Under the pieces are notes generated by a model, which was not told where the DNA came from, did not search any database, and saw only the letters and a list, made by a program, of their open reading frames with translations. From Luteococcus sp052116585 (GTDB taxonomy: Bacteria; Actinomycetota; Actinomycetes; Propionibacteriales; Propionibacteriaceae): DNA of 64,000 nucleotides. The DNA lies in assembly GCF_052116585.1 (NCBI RefSeq), contig NZ_JBQKKT010000005.1, positions 1-64,000 on the forward strand, read 5' to 3'. Of this stretch, positions 47,901 to 56,340 are shown piece by piece; position 1 is the stretch's first letter; every line of letters begins with the position of its first letter. Both the position numbers and the translations under genes were made by a program.

Positions 47901-47966
47901 GTTCTGGCCGCGCTGTCGGGAGCGGGTTTCCTGGTTGCGGGACGTCGTCGCAAGGATGACGAATGA
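38931..47966 (+). CDS. Giant DUF11-repeat surface protein, about 3010 residues
   Basis: A 3011-residue wall protein. A signal peptide (about residues 1-48) is followed by a beta-rich region and a propeller-like domain (about 190-475: NLGYFSGRVGNTFTDELFRI, YAVDANGTLWSINEDTGNLF). From about 479 there are some 18 tandem Ig-like DUF11-type modules in two types. At least eleven are type A, each opening near VKKINGDDANTAPG and ending in THTNTATV-like strands and a D(D/E)(N/D)PANA linker. Four are type B (NTGTTAG...VIDTP...GFTI..VTVDG). A Pro-rich spacer and the sorting signal IPNTG, helix and GRRRKDDE end it. The tail matches the first surface protein. Start: ATG after AAGGAAGCAAG. Probably a long stalk-like adhesin; the ligand is unknown. 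Confidence 0.9.
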   Translation: MTLRTSGRTPMSRPYHAADKSLRLMITMALVAMMGMVGQGLVAPQTLRQAAADTATSDGGSYTVTSTVTPTTLPAGGGTVSVTYTVENVTNDKYLWYASNSNSLCSASVSGLTESTYSPDQYFVSPGQSATFTCSGRVTTTQDITANFDFQVADYYGRYINQTASLSDTVTVTEGTGGGASGTCENIWYSSFMRAYPDTNQIGALTSAGTPVGTPFVLPNDIASYYYWDEPSASYVSGWVTGSSALAIDPTTPNLGYFSGRVGNTFTDELFRIDLTTGEITSLGYAEGMNSNRYAVDANGTLWSINEDTGNLFELPQVSTLPTYPTGRTTANELTQVVNHGAPSVTLPDGSTIDFTQLTSGDIAFDGTGTMWVLASVGSAADNTYLMTIGPAALQGTDPTATLVGPMGTPDDVSGVGTYYNGIAFGSDGTLYASSVDNGSTTSGFYTINKDNGEPTLVRQADTMGGIGDLASCAVPSPHLQIAKTATPDTIGEGGTVTYTITIKNTGQLSATGVTFVDQVPAGSTYVAGSTKLNGSSIADANGTTPYATEREVHGTQTNFPGVIPVGDTATVTFQVTMQPGQTKVCNQGTVADVSLPKGVLTDDPNAPGSDDPSCTTLADPKVQIVKKINGDDANTAPGVPVNAGSPMSVTFEVTNTGNTALQDVTVTDDKIVATSIDCTLAGAAETSKNVVPLIPAGRSVTCTATYPAPAVGTQHTNTSTVEGTPVTVDDAGTVTPIPNVPAVTDDDPANAHTNGLEIKKQIKDQAGTWQDADTPEAAALVAAGAPMDIQFIVSNPSVVALTNVTVTDTATAPSVAATNIVCAPSTNNVIASLAAGASVTCTATAAGPAIDQLHSDVGIASASPSPIPSSSSNPTPSQPAPVVASNPANATPAPAAGWSVQKSTTDTALVIAGSAPQDVTRTHDVTISNTGTTAGAAPDVIDTPNVPNGFTIKGVTVDGNPVTVNADGSFTIAGGQTVDPATPLVHKVVITYTVTPAAITDTDWAALDACTTSGGNATSDATKGLFNTVAFPAGTTDSDGAANNSVCTNVTGTPAVQIVKKIDGNDADETPGVTVEAGSQMPITFEVTNIGAQPLTNVTVTDDKIPATDITCPAGGTNNVIASLAPGQMVICEATFPAPAAGAQHTNTGTVVGTPPATTTVPNPPTVTDENPANANVPGLPGFEVEKTVQGKANGTAGDPVTIAADNTWTATYEVKVTNTSTTTGNTGVITDAPSVPVGFTVTGATVDGTTVTPAAGPFQVSAGVDLAGGASQTFVVVLNGTVDPATADWTAAGTCDLAGGGDTSKGIFNTVSMAGDVTTTNNDACVPVVTTPGVTIVKSINGEDANAAPGVAVAAGSTMNITYLVTNTGQQPLTNVAVTDDKVVAGSFTCPKTTLAVRESMTCAATLTAPAAGTQHTNTATVTGTPTNPDGTPGTPVEDEDPANAYVPAIQVVKKINGDDADSAPGVNVTTGSDMAITYDVTNTGLTALTNVTVTDAITAGGGTVGAITCPKTTLAAGETMQCTAIIKAPSTAGTLHTDVATVTGTPPVNPDGTQPPNVTDDNPANATTVDTPVPHVSIVKYVNNDDANTSPGVVVAPGSDMAIRFVVTNDGTTDLTNVTVTDDTVAATAISCPAPATGNVIGTLAKGATVECTATIKAPAANVQHTNTATVVGTPPDNPDGSTPPPVTDTDQGNAVVPAVQVVKKINADDADTAPGVSVAAGSTMDVTFDVTNTGLTSLTNVRVTDDRIASDAIDCDPATAGAQNVLPATLAPGATVQCTATLPAPAVGTQHTDTATVTGTPANPDGSVYYPKNPDGTTSTTPVPDVTDDNPANAHVPAVTVKKLINGDDAETAPGAAVAPGSTMNISFVVTNPGVAALTNVRVTDDKVAASAISCPAPATGNVIATLAAGQTVTCTATMTAPAAGTQHTNVGTVTGTPPENPGGTTPPDVTDDNPANAWTPGITVVKSINGDDANTAPGVSVTAGQPMTITYLVTNTGNGLLTNVSVADKVTAGGTAAPTDLACPKTQLAAGESMTCTATMTAPAGNGVLHTDVATVTGIPSNPDGTPYIPENPDGTPGTTPLPPVEDDDPANATTPEFAVAKTTGTSMVTLPKDATTAQATYTVTVRNTGTVDGTSAAVIDTPAAPAGFTVTAVTVDGNPAVAGSTDGTWAVTPGDALTVGGSKAHVVVVDYTVDQSAMTPATWTALGTCDDGGTTAVGDKAKGLYNAVTMAGDADTEGTGNNDACVPVTGASDFKVEKKTTDGPVSLAAGDTSITRNYTVTVTNTGTSEGTSAAVTDLPTIPAGFSISKITVDGQDLAATTVPFQVTAGDKLAAGAMKEHTVVVTYAVDQAKITDWAALGECSSDALAPNKTQGLFNEVTMAGDNDGYENNHVCTPVTGQPGITVVKYINGADANTAPGVEVAPGSTMDISYLVTNTGTTQLNDVNVTDQVLSPSGVTVEGIKADAVKWNVATKATASFTGTLEVGEAVIFRGTAPAPKAGEQHTNEAVAHGTPKTPPATPENPNPQTPPPVDSPKDPGNAWTPSLTIEKFLNGVAAHTDDTAIGVKPGDTVEATFVVTNTSKGTLTDVTVADKVTTGGASLTSIVCDNENGDVITSLAAGEVRTCRASFVMGEGKHVDEATATVPPTTPPTTPPTGDNPPPTTPPGVPPVENPPEVPEVKTPPSEGHAKPAAIDIVKYINGDDAQTAPGVAVEAGSQMEITYLVTNTGQTDLTDVKVTDDKVTDITCPSTTLKVGEKMTCTAKLVAPKVGEQHTNVGTVIGTPPTPPGGKTPPPVTDEDKGNAHVPAIQIIKKINGDDANEAPGVEVRAGSTMKITYEVTNIGVAQLTDVTVSDDKVAADRISCLKTTLAPGESMTCTASLVAPMAGQQHTNVGTVVGTPPTTPDNPTPTPVKDEDPANAHVPGDGPEPSVTPSPEPTPGPEPSVTPQPEGPAGPPPTQPAPRPGVRIPNTGAVVSPALLGLGVLAALSGAGFLVAGRRRKDDE

Positions 47967-48003
47967 TTGACATGGTGACCGGCTGACTCGCCCGGTCATC
48001 CCA

Positions 48004-48036
48004 GGAGGGGGCGGATCCACCGGATCCGCCCCCTCC
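48004..48036. terminator. Hairpin terminator after the giant surface gene
   Basis: GGAGGGGGCGGATCC at 48004-48018 pairs perfectly with 48022-48036, followed by TTCG. It may also act for the convergent dehydrogenase gene. Confidence 0.75.
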
Positions 48037-48134
48037 TTCGTGCCCGAAGGACACGGCAGGTTCCAGACCCGTTCGCGGTGCAAGGTGCAACACGACCGGA
48101 CGTCAAGAACCCGAGCGGCGTCCCGGGATTCGGT

Positions 48135-49325
48135 TCAGCGGGTGGGGTCGAGCACCACCTTGATGCAGCCGTCCTTCTTCTGCTGGAAGGTGGCGTAGGC
48201 CTCGGCCGCCTCCGACAGGCCCAGACGGTGGGTGGCCAGCGTCTCGGTGCCCATCACGTCGCCGTCGCGCTGCACGAGCTCCAGCAGCTCGTCGGTCCAC
48301 TGGCGCACATTGCACTGACCCATCCGGATCGTGAGGTTCTTGTCGAACAGCGTCATCAGGTCCATCGGGTCCGCAGCGCCGCCATAGACGCCCGCGACCG
48401 AGACGGTGCCGCCGCGGCGCACCGCGTCGAAACTGGCCTGCAGCGCCGCAAGTCGGTCAATGCCGACGGTCTCGGTCACCTTGCGCGCGACGGGCTTGGG
48501 CAGCTTCCCGACGCCGGTGATCACCGTCTCCGCGACGGGGGAGCCATGCGCCTCCATGCCGACGGCCTCGATCACCGCGTCGGCGCCCCGGCCGGCGGTG
48601 AGGTCGCGGATCGCGTCGCCGACGTGGTCCACCTCGCGCAGGTCAACGGTCTCGAAACCGAAGTCACGGGCCAGTTGCAGCCGCTCGTCGACCAGGTCCA
48701 CCGTGATCACGCGCTCGGCGCCCTGCTGGCGGGCAGACCTGGCGGCGAACTGGCCCACCGGACCCAGCCCCATCACGGCGACGGTCTGCCCCGGCGCGAC
48801 GTCGGCATACTTCGCGGCCTGCCAGGCGGTGGGCAGGATGTCCGAGAGGTACAGGTAGCGCTCGTCGACGCCGTGGTGCGGCAGCTTCACCGGACCGTAC
48901 TGCGCCTGGGGCACCCGCACGTACTCGGCCTGCCCACCCGGCACCTGGCCGTAGAGCCGGGTGTAGCCGAACAGCGCCGCGCCCTTGCCCTGGTCGGTCA
49001 CCTGGGTGGTCTCGCACTGCGACTGCTTCCCGTGGGTGCACATGAAGCAGTGTCCGCAGGAGATGTTGAAGGGGACGACGACGCGGTCGCCCACCTTCAG
49101 GTCCCCGGCCTCGGGGCCCACCTCCTCGACGATGCCCATGAACTCGTGGCCCAGCACATCGCCCGCATCCAGGAAGGGGCCGAGGACGGAATAGAGGTGC
49201 AGGTCGGAGCCACAGATGGCCGTCGATGTCACGCGCACGATCGCGTCGGTCGGCTGCTCGATCCGGGGGTCCGGAACCTCACGAACCTCCACCTGCTCGG
49301 TGCACTGCCAGGTCAGTGCCTTCAT
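48135..49325 (-). CDS. Zinc-dependent alcohol dehydrogenase family protein
   Basis: A 396-residue medium-chain dehydrogenase. The catalytic zinc site is seen as ICGSDLH and GHEFMGIVEEVG, and the structural zinc loop as CGHCFMCTHGKQSQC. The cofactor fold reads VAVMGLGPVGQFAARSARQQGA. The insertion after VGMEAHG and the overall pattern resemble glutathione-independent formaldehyde dehydrogenase-like members. The ATG follows GAGGAGG. It is divergent from the catalase gene, and both may belong to oxidative or carbonyl stress defence. The substrate is unproven. Confidence 0.9.
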   Translation of the reverse strand: MKALTWQCTEQVEVREVPDPRIEQPTDAIVRVTSTAICGSDLHLYSVLGPFLDAGDVLGHEFMGIVEEVGPEAGDLKVGDRVVVPFNISCGHCFMCTHGKQSQCETTQVTDQGKGAALFGYTRLYGQVPGGQAEYVRVPQAQYGPVKLPHHGVDERYLYLSDILPTAWQAAKYADVAPGQTVAVMGLGPVGQFAARSARQQGAERVITVDLVDERLQLARDFGFETVDLREVDHVGDAIRDLTAGRGADAVIEAVGMEAHGSPVAETVITGVGKLPKPVARKVTETVGIDRLAALQASFDAVRRGGTVSVAGVYGGAADPMDLMTLFDKNLTIRMGQCNVRQWTDELLELVQRDGDVMGTETLATHRLGLSEAAEAYATFQQKKDGCIKVVLDPTR

Positions 49326-49530
49326 CGTCGCCTCCTCGTGAATGGTTGCCGGTTGGCGAGTCTACGGCGGCCCGACGACGCCGGGCAGACCCACAGGGGT
49401 GGGTGCCGCTTCGCCCTCGACGAACAGGGGGTCATTGCCCCCGTGAGGGTGTGGGACGCAAGGTTCCTGCTTGTCACAGTGGGGTTGTACGTCTCGACGC
49501 GCAGGCGTCGACCACCAGAGGAGGAAGCAC

Positions 49531-51645
<2,115 letters not shown>

Positions 51646-51667
51646 TGCGCTGACCTCGTTCTGTGTC

Positions 51668-51705
51668 AGGGCGCCGCTCCCAGCCCATGTCGGGGGCGGC
51701 GCCCT
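51668..51705 (+). terminator. Hairpin terminator after the catalase gene
   Basis: AGGGCGCCGC at 51668-51677 pairs with 51696-51705, with further pairing of CCC and GGG inside the loop. It lies immediately before the dispersed repeat. Confidence 0.6.
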
Positions 51706-51708
51706 GCG

Positions 51709-51878
51709 TCGCGTGGGTTTGGGCTGGTTCCGGCAGGCTCGCGTGGGTTTGGGCTGGCTGCTGCAGGCGCGCGTGGGTTTGGGTGGTTGGCGTGTGTTGT
51801 AGCGCACGCGGGATGTTGGAACCCACGCGACGCTGGGTGGGGGCGTCAGATCCCACGCGGGGTGCTGGAACCCACGCG
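51709..51878. repeat. Composite palindromic intergenic repeat, copy 2
   Basis: Three direct units of CGCGTGGGTTTGGG start near 51710, 51740 and 51770, followed by the core GTAGCGCACGCGG, then inverted arms TTGGAACCCACGCG, AGATCCCACGCG and CTGGAACCCACGCG. Layout and core equal copy 1 at 18551-18774, but the filler between arms differs. It lies between the convergent catalase and dioxygenase genes, again next to a hairpin terminator. Confidence 0.85.
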
Positions 51879-51923
51879 ACGCGAGGCGGGGCGAGGGTGC
51901 CAGCTCCCACCCCGCCGCGATGC

Positions 51924-52718
51924 TCAGGCGAACTGCCAGGAGCGCTTGCTGAGGCCGAACCAGAATCCGTCGATGGCGGTCTTGTTCTGCACTCCGCCCG
52001 TGGCATCGGCCGCACCCAGGGCCACGTACAGCGGCGCCCAGTGTTCGGTGCGGGGATGGGCCTGCTTGGCGGCGGGTGCCTTGCGCTCGAAGTCCAGGAT
52101 CACGTCGACGTCGCCGCGGGCCATCGCCTCGGCGGCCCACTGGTCGAACTCGGCGCTCACGGTGGGCGGGGCCGCGTCGGCGGGGGCCGACGGGTTGAAC
52201 CAGCGCAGGTTGTGCGTGGTGAAGCCCGAGCCGATGATCATGGTGCCCTGCTCGCGCAGCTCCCCGAGCTTGCGGCCCATCTCGAACAACTGGCGCGGGT
52301 CCAGGGTTGGCAGGCTCATCTGCAGGACGGGGGCGTCGGCCTCGGGGAAGAGTTCCACCAGCGGCACGTAGGCACCGTGGTCGAGGCCGCGGTTCTCGTC
52401 GTGCTGGATGGGGTTCTCGGGTGTGGCGATCAGTCGGGCGACGTCCATTGCCAGATCGGGCGCCAGGGGCGAGTCGTAGGTCACCTCGTAGTACTTCTGC
52501 GGGAAGCCCCAGAAGTCGTGGGTGAGGGGGTTCTTGCGCTCGAAGGCGCTGACGGTGGTGGGGGCCTGCTCCCAGTGGGCCGAGACCATCAGGATGTTCT
52601 GGGGCTTGGGGAGGTCCTGGGCCCAGCGGTGCAGCTGGCTGGTCCAGGTGGCGTCGTCGGCCAGCGGCGGCGCTCCATGGCTGAGGAAGAGGACGGGCTG
52701 GCGTTCGGTGGTGGTCAT
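51924..52718 (-). CDS. LigB-type extradiol dioxygenase (YgiD/DODA-like)
   Basis: A 264-residue class III extradiol dioxygenase-fold protein similar to 4,5-DOPA dioxygenase/YgiD. Metal-site residues appear in FLSHGAPPL (His), VSAHWEQ (His) and ENRGLDHGAYVPL (His), and a conserved C-terminal His lies in PRTEHWAPLYVALG. The ATG follows GAGGATGTC. It is a single gene convergent with the catalase and just downstream of the lactate regulator on the same strand, separated by a hairpin. The physiological substrate is a catechol-like compound by family; not shown here. Confidence 0.9.
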   Translation of the reverse strand: MTTTERQPVLFLSHGAPPLADDATWTSQLHRWAQDLPKPQNILMVSAHWEQAPTTVSAFERKNPLTHDFWGFPQKYYEVTYDSPLAPDLAMDVARLIATPENPIQHDENRGLDHGAYVPLVELFPEADAPVLQMSLPTLDPRQLFEMGRKLGELREQGTMIIGSGFTTHNLRWFNPSAPADAAPPTVSAEFDQWAAEAMARGDVDVILDFERKAPAAKQAHPRTEHWAPLYVALGAADATGGVQNKTAIDGFWFGLSKRSWQFA

Positions 52719-52761
52719 GACATCCTCAATACAATTGAAAGTTGGATTATTCCCCACGGTG

Positions 52762-52797
52762 GACGTCGCCGGGCCCCCGCCCTCGATGGGCGACGTC
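52762..52797 (-). terminator. Hairpin terminator after the lactate regulator
   Basis: GACGTCGCC at 52762-52770 pairs with 52789-52797. Between it and the stop of the regulator lies a 14-bp direct repeat (CGGTCTCATTGTCC and a near copy, 52808-52835). Confidence 0.5.
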
Positions 52798-52825
52798 TCA
52801 TAGCCCCCGTCTCATTGTCCCGGTC

Positions 52826-53563
52826 TCATTGTCCCAGGCGTGGCTGCAGCACCTCGTAGCTCCGTCGGATGTGCTGCTCCACGCGATCCGCGGCCAGTCC
52901 GCCGTCGCGGGCAATGACCGCATCGACGATGCCGCGGTGCTCGGCCGCCAGCTGGCTGCGCATCGCGGGCCAGTCATCCATGGTGCGTTCGGCGCGCAGG
53001 ATGGGGCCACGCAGGCTCTCGCGGATGCCCTGGGTCAGGTCCGCCACCAGGGTGTTGTGGCCCATCAGGGCCAGCTGGATGTGGAAGCGGGTGTCCAGGC
53101 CGTTGAACTCCTCGATGGCCTCGGTTCCTTCCATCTGCTCCAGGAGTTCCAGGGTCTCCTGCGCTGCCTGCGGGGTGTGCTGTGCGGCGGCGAGCTGGAC
53201 GCTGCTGCGCTCCAGGGCGATCCGGGCGATCACCACCTCGTCGAGGGGGAACTGGGAGAGCGCCACCTGTAGGCGCAGCAGGCGTCCCAGCGCCTGACTG
53301 CGCTCGCTGATCACGTGGGTGCCGGAGTTGGCGCCGCTGCCGACGCGGCTGGCGAGCACTCCCTGGGCCTCGAGGGTTCGGATCGCCTCGCGGATGGCGG
53401 GACGGCTCACATGCAGCTGGAGGGCCAGGTCTCGTTCTGCCGGCAGGCGGTCGCCGACGCGCAGGCTGCCATCGAGGATCAGGGACTCGATGTGCTGGAG
53501 GACCGTCTCGAAGGCGCGCTTCGGGGCGGGCGGGTTGCCTGCGGGTATGGGGGTCGTGCTCAT
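52826..53563 (-). CDS. lldR: GntR-family (FadR/LldR-type) regulator of lactate genes
   Basis: A 245-residue transcription factor. The N-terminal winged helix (RLPAERDLALQLHVSRPAIREAIRTLEAQGVL) is the GntR signature. The C-terminal all-helical FCD domain has the metal/ligand His pattern seen in LDTRFHIQLA and AEHRGIVDAV. It is divergent from lctP-lutABC, and the spacer holds two TGGT-N3-ACCA boxes at 53667 and 53683 that fit the FadR-subfamily operator. Lactate is the likely effector, by family and context. Confidence 0.9.
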   Translation of the reverse strand: MSTTPIPAGNPPAPKRAFETVLQHIESLILDGSLRVGDRLPAERDLALQLHVSRPAIREAIRTLEAQGVLASRVGSGANSGTHVISERSQALGRLLRLQVALSQFPLDEVVIARIALERSSVQLAAAQHTPQAAQETLELLEQMEGTEAIEEFNGLDTRFHIQLALMGHNTLVADLTQGIRESLRGPILRAERTMDDWPAMRSQLAAEHRGIVDAVIARDGGLAADRVEQHIRRSYEVLQPRLGQ

Positions 53564-53666
53564 GGGTTCCAGTCTTCCACTTCATGAGGGGTTCTCGCCG
53601 GAGAGCTCTCGCGACATCCGGAATCTTTGCTGGTGGGCTCTTTTCAAGTCCTGCCGACGTGTTCTA

Positions 53667-53693
53667 TGGTTGGACCACACTTTGGTCATACCA
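53667..53693. promoter_or_regulatory. Two TGGT-N3-ACCA operators for the lactate regulator
   Basis: TGGTTGGACCA (53667-53677) and TGGTCATACCA (53683-53693) both match the FadR-subfamily GntR consensus (TGGTnnnACCA). They lie 16 bp centre to centre, 25 bp upstream of the lctP ATG, so a bound repressor would block its promoter. Confidence 0.7.
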
Positions 53694-53717
53694 AGCAATC
53701 GGACGACGGAGTCCCTC

Positions 53718-55397
53718 ATGAACACCTTCACCCCAGAGCTCTATCCCCTCGGATCGGTCCTGCTGTCGGTCCTCGTGGCGCTGCTGCCCCTCGTCGTGAT
53801 CTTTGTCGGGCTCGGCATCCTCAAGTGGAAGGCGCACGTCGCCGGCCTGGTGGCCGTGGCCGCCGGACTGGCCACCGCGGTGCTCGCCTTCCGCATGCCC
53901 GTTGACCTGGCCCTGTTGAGCGCGAGCGAGGGATTCGTCTTCGGCCTCTTCCCCATCGTGTGGATCGTGCTGATGGCCATCTGGTTCTACCAGGTGACCG
54001 TCGTGAGCGGACGCTTCGAGGACCTGCGCGCCACCTTCGACCTGATCAGCGACGATCCCCGCATCACGGCCCTGCTGGTTGCCTTCTGCTTCGGCGGCCT
54101 GCTGGAGGCACTGGCCGGATTCGGAGCCCCCGTCGCGATCACCGGCGTGATGCTGCTGGCCGTGGGATTCCCAAAGCTCAAGGCCGCCGTCGCGGTGATG
54201 GTGGCCAACACCGCGCCCGTCGCCTTCGGCGCCGTCGCCATCCCGATCATCACCGCGGGCAAGGTCTCGGGTATCCCCTATGAGCAGATCGGGGCCATCG
54301 TCGGCCGCCAGACCGCCGTCCTCGCCGTCGTGGTGCCCTTCCTGCTGCTGCTGATCGTCGATGGGGTGAAGGGGCTCAAGGAGGCCTGGCCCGCCGCGCT
54401 GGTGATCGGCTTCTCCTTTGCCGCCGCCAAGTGGATCACCTCCAACCACATCTCCGTGGAGCTGACTGACGTGATCGCCTCCCTGGTGGGGATCGGGGCC
54501 GGCGTGCTGCTGATGCGCTTCTGGCAGCCGAAGGGCACCGACGAGGCTCGCGCGCGATTGGCCGGCGAGCGCTCCGACGAGGGAGAGCTCGACGCCGCAG
54601 ACGTCGCGGCCACCCACCAGGGTGCTGCCCGGCCCACGGGACCCCTGACCCCCGGTCGGATCGCGATGGCCTTGCTGCCCTACATCCTGGTGGTCATCAC
54701 CTTCTCGCTGGTGAACCTGGTCAAGCCCCTGCAAAGGGCGCTGAGGAGCACCGACATCGGGATCGACTGGCCCGGACTGCACGGACGGGTCCTGGACAAT
54801 GCCGGCCATGTGGTTTCCACCACGCACTACACCTTCCAGTGGCTCTCCGGCGCGGGCACCATCCTGGCCTTCGTCACCATCCTCACCGCCATCATCTACA
54901 AGGTCTCCTTCGCCGACGCCTGGGGCGAGCTGGCCCAGACGGCGCACAAGCTGCGCCACACCGTGCTGACCATCGGCTCGGTGGTGGCCCTGGCCTATGT
55001 GATGAACCTGTCCGGGCAGACCACCACCATCGGCACCTGGATCGCCGGCGCCGGGGCGGCCTTCGCCTTCCTCAGCCCGGTGCTGGGCTGGATCGGCGTG
55101 GCGGTGACGGGTTCCGACACCTCGGCCAATGCGCTCTTCTGCGGCCTGCAGGCCACCGTCGGGCGGGAGACCGGGCTGGATCCGGCGCTGCTCGCCTCCG
55201 CCAACACCGCTGGCGGTGTGGCGGGCAAGCTGGTCAGCCCGCAGAACATCGCCATCGTCGCCACCGCCGTCGGCCTGGTGGGCAAGGAATCCCTCATCCT
55301 GCGCAAGACCATCGGGTGGTCCTTGGTCCTGCTGGCGCTGATCAGCATCATGGTCGGCCTGCAGTCCACGCCCATCCTGTCCTGGATGCTTCCATGA
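53718..55397 (+). CDS. lctP: L-lactate permease
   Basis: A 559-residue membrane transporter of the LctP family. Family stretches include GGLLEALAGFGAPVAITGVML, ANTAPVAFGAVAIPI, LSGQTTTIGTWIAGAG and GSDTSANALFCGLQ, with about 13 hydrophobic helices and a cytoplasmic loop around residues 270-310. The ATG follows ACGGAG; a longer open frame upstream lies over the regulator gene and its operators. It heads lctP-lutABC, so it supplies lactate to the oxidation complex. Confidence 0.95.
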   Translation: MNTFTPELYPLGSVLLSVLVALLPLVVIFVGLGILKWKAHVAGLVAVAAGLATAVLAFRMPVDLALLSASEGFVFGLFPIVWIVLMAIWFYQVTVVSGRFEDLRATFDLISDDPRITALLVAFCFGGLLEALAGFGAPVAITGVMLLAVGFPKLKAAVAVMVANTAPVAFGAVAIPIITAGKVSGIPYEQIGAIVGRQTAVLAVVVPFLLLLIVDGVKGLKEAWPAALVIGFSFAAAKWITSNHISVELTDVIASLVGIGAGVLLMRFWQPKGTDEARARLAGERSDEGELDAADVAATHQGAARPTGPLTPGRIAMALLPYILVVITFSLVNLVKPLQRALRSTDIGIDWPGLHGRVLDNAGHVVSTTHYTFQWLSGAGTILAFVTILTAIIYKVSFADAWGELAQTAHKLRHTVLTIGSVVALAYVMNLSGQTTTIGTWIAGAGAAFAFLSPVLGWIGVAVTGSDTSANALFCGLQATVGRETGLDPALLASANTAGGVAGKLVSPQNIAIVATAVGLVGKESLILRKTIGWSLVLLALISIMVGLQSTPILSWMLP

Positions 55398-55483
55398 ATC
55401 CCCGGACCGGGCCGTCCACCCATTATCCCGCCGCACCGTCCCACCGATCCAACCGATCGATCCAACCGACCGAGGAGGTCTCG

Positions 55484-56263
55484 ATGAGCACCACCCTTCC
55501 GGGGCAGGGGAAGACCGTCGCCCTGTTCGCCACCTGCATCAATGACGCGATGTTCCCCAACACGCCCAAGGCCGTGGTCGACGTGCTGGAGCGCCTCGGC
55601 TGCACCGTCGAGTTCCCCGAGGGGCAGACCTGCTGCGGCCAGGCCTTCACCAACTCCGGCTACTTCGACGAGACCATCCCGCTGGTCCGCAACTACGCCA
55701 AGGTCTTCGCCGACTACGACTACATCCTGGGCCCGTCGGGCTCCTGCGTCGGCGCCGTGCGGGAGCAGCACGAGATGCTGGCCGAACGCACCGGCGACGC
55801 CGGGCTGGTGGCCGAGGTGAAGCGAGTGGCGGGCAACACCTACGACTTCACCGAACTGCTGGTGGACGTGCTCGGGGTCACCGACGTCGGCGCCTACTTC
55901 CCGCACCGCGTCACCTACCACCCCACCTGCCACTCGATGCGCGTCGCCAAGGTGGGGGACCGCCCCTACCAGCTGCTGCAGGCGGTGCGGGGGATCGAGC
56001 TGGTGGAGCTGCCCGACGCGAACCGCTGCTGCGGCTTCGGCGGCACCTTCAGCCTGAAGAATCCCGACGTCAGCGTCGCGATGGCCTCCGACAAGGCACG
56101 ACATGTCGCCTCGACGGGAGCCGAGTACCTGGTGGCGGGCGACAACGCCTGCCTGCTGAACATCTCCGGCGTGCTGAACCGCCAGCAGTCGGGGATCAAG
56201 CCGATCCACCTGGCCGAGATCCTGGCCAGTACCGACGAGAGCCTGACGGGAGTCGCGCGATGA
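55484..56263 (+). CDS. lutA: Lactate utilization protein A (Fe-S oxidoreductase)
   Basis: A 259-residue protein of two CCG domains. The first has Cys in ATCINDAMF and TCCGQAF, the second in HPTCHSMR and NRCCGFGGTFSLK, the usual LutA/GlpC-like cluster ligands. The start is the ATG after GAGGAGGTCTCG; the frame open further upstream overlaps lctP. Its stop overlaps lutB as ATGA. With LutB and LutC it oxidises L-lactate to pyruvate and passes electrons on. Confidence 0.95.
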   Translation: MSTTLPGQGKTVALFATCINDAMFPNTPKAVVDVLERLGCTVEFPEGQTCCGQAFTNSGYFDETIPLVRNYAKVFADYDYILGPSGSCVGAVREQHEMLAERTGDAGLVAEVKRVAGNTYDFTELLVDVLGVTDVGAYFPHRVTYHPTCHSMRVAKVGDRPYQLLQAVRGIELVELPDANRCCGFGGTFSLKNPDVSVAMASDKARHVASTGAEYLVAGDNACLLNISGVLNRQQSGIKPIHLAEILASTDESLTGVAR

Positions 56264-56340
56264 GCACCGAGGACGGGCGGAGCCCGATGAGCACCGAGGA
56301 CGGGCGGAGCCCGATGAACATGGAGGACGGGCGGAGCCCG
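56260..56340 (+). repeat. Three 27-bp tandem repeats at the lutB start
   Basis: Units at 56260, 56287 and 56314. The first two are identical; the third has a few changes near its start. Each contains a small hairpin, CGGGC-GGA-GCCCG, whose loop-side GGAG also acts as a ribosome binding site for the next ATG. Confidence 0.9.

Noticed and set aside
39258..48083. A roughly 2940-codon open frame antisense to the giant surface gene
   Set aside because: It mirrors the biased codons and repeats of the true gene (Thr/Val/Asp-rich sense, His/Arg/Gly-rich antisense), has no ribosome binding site or signal peptide, and runs into both flanks.
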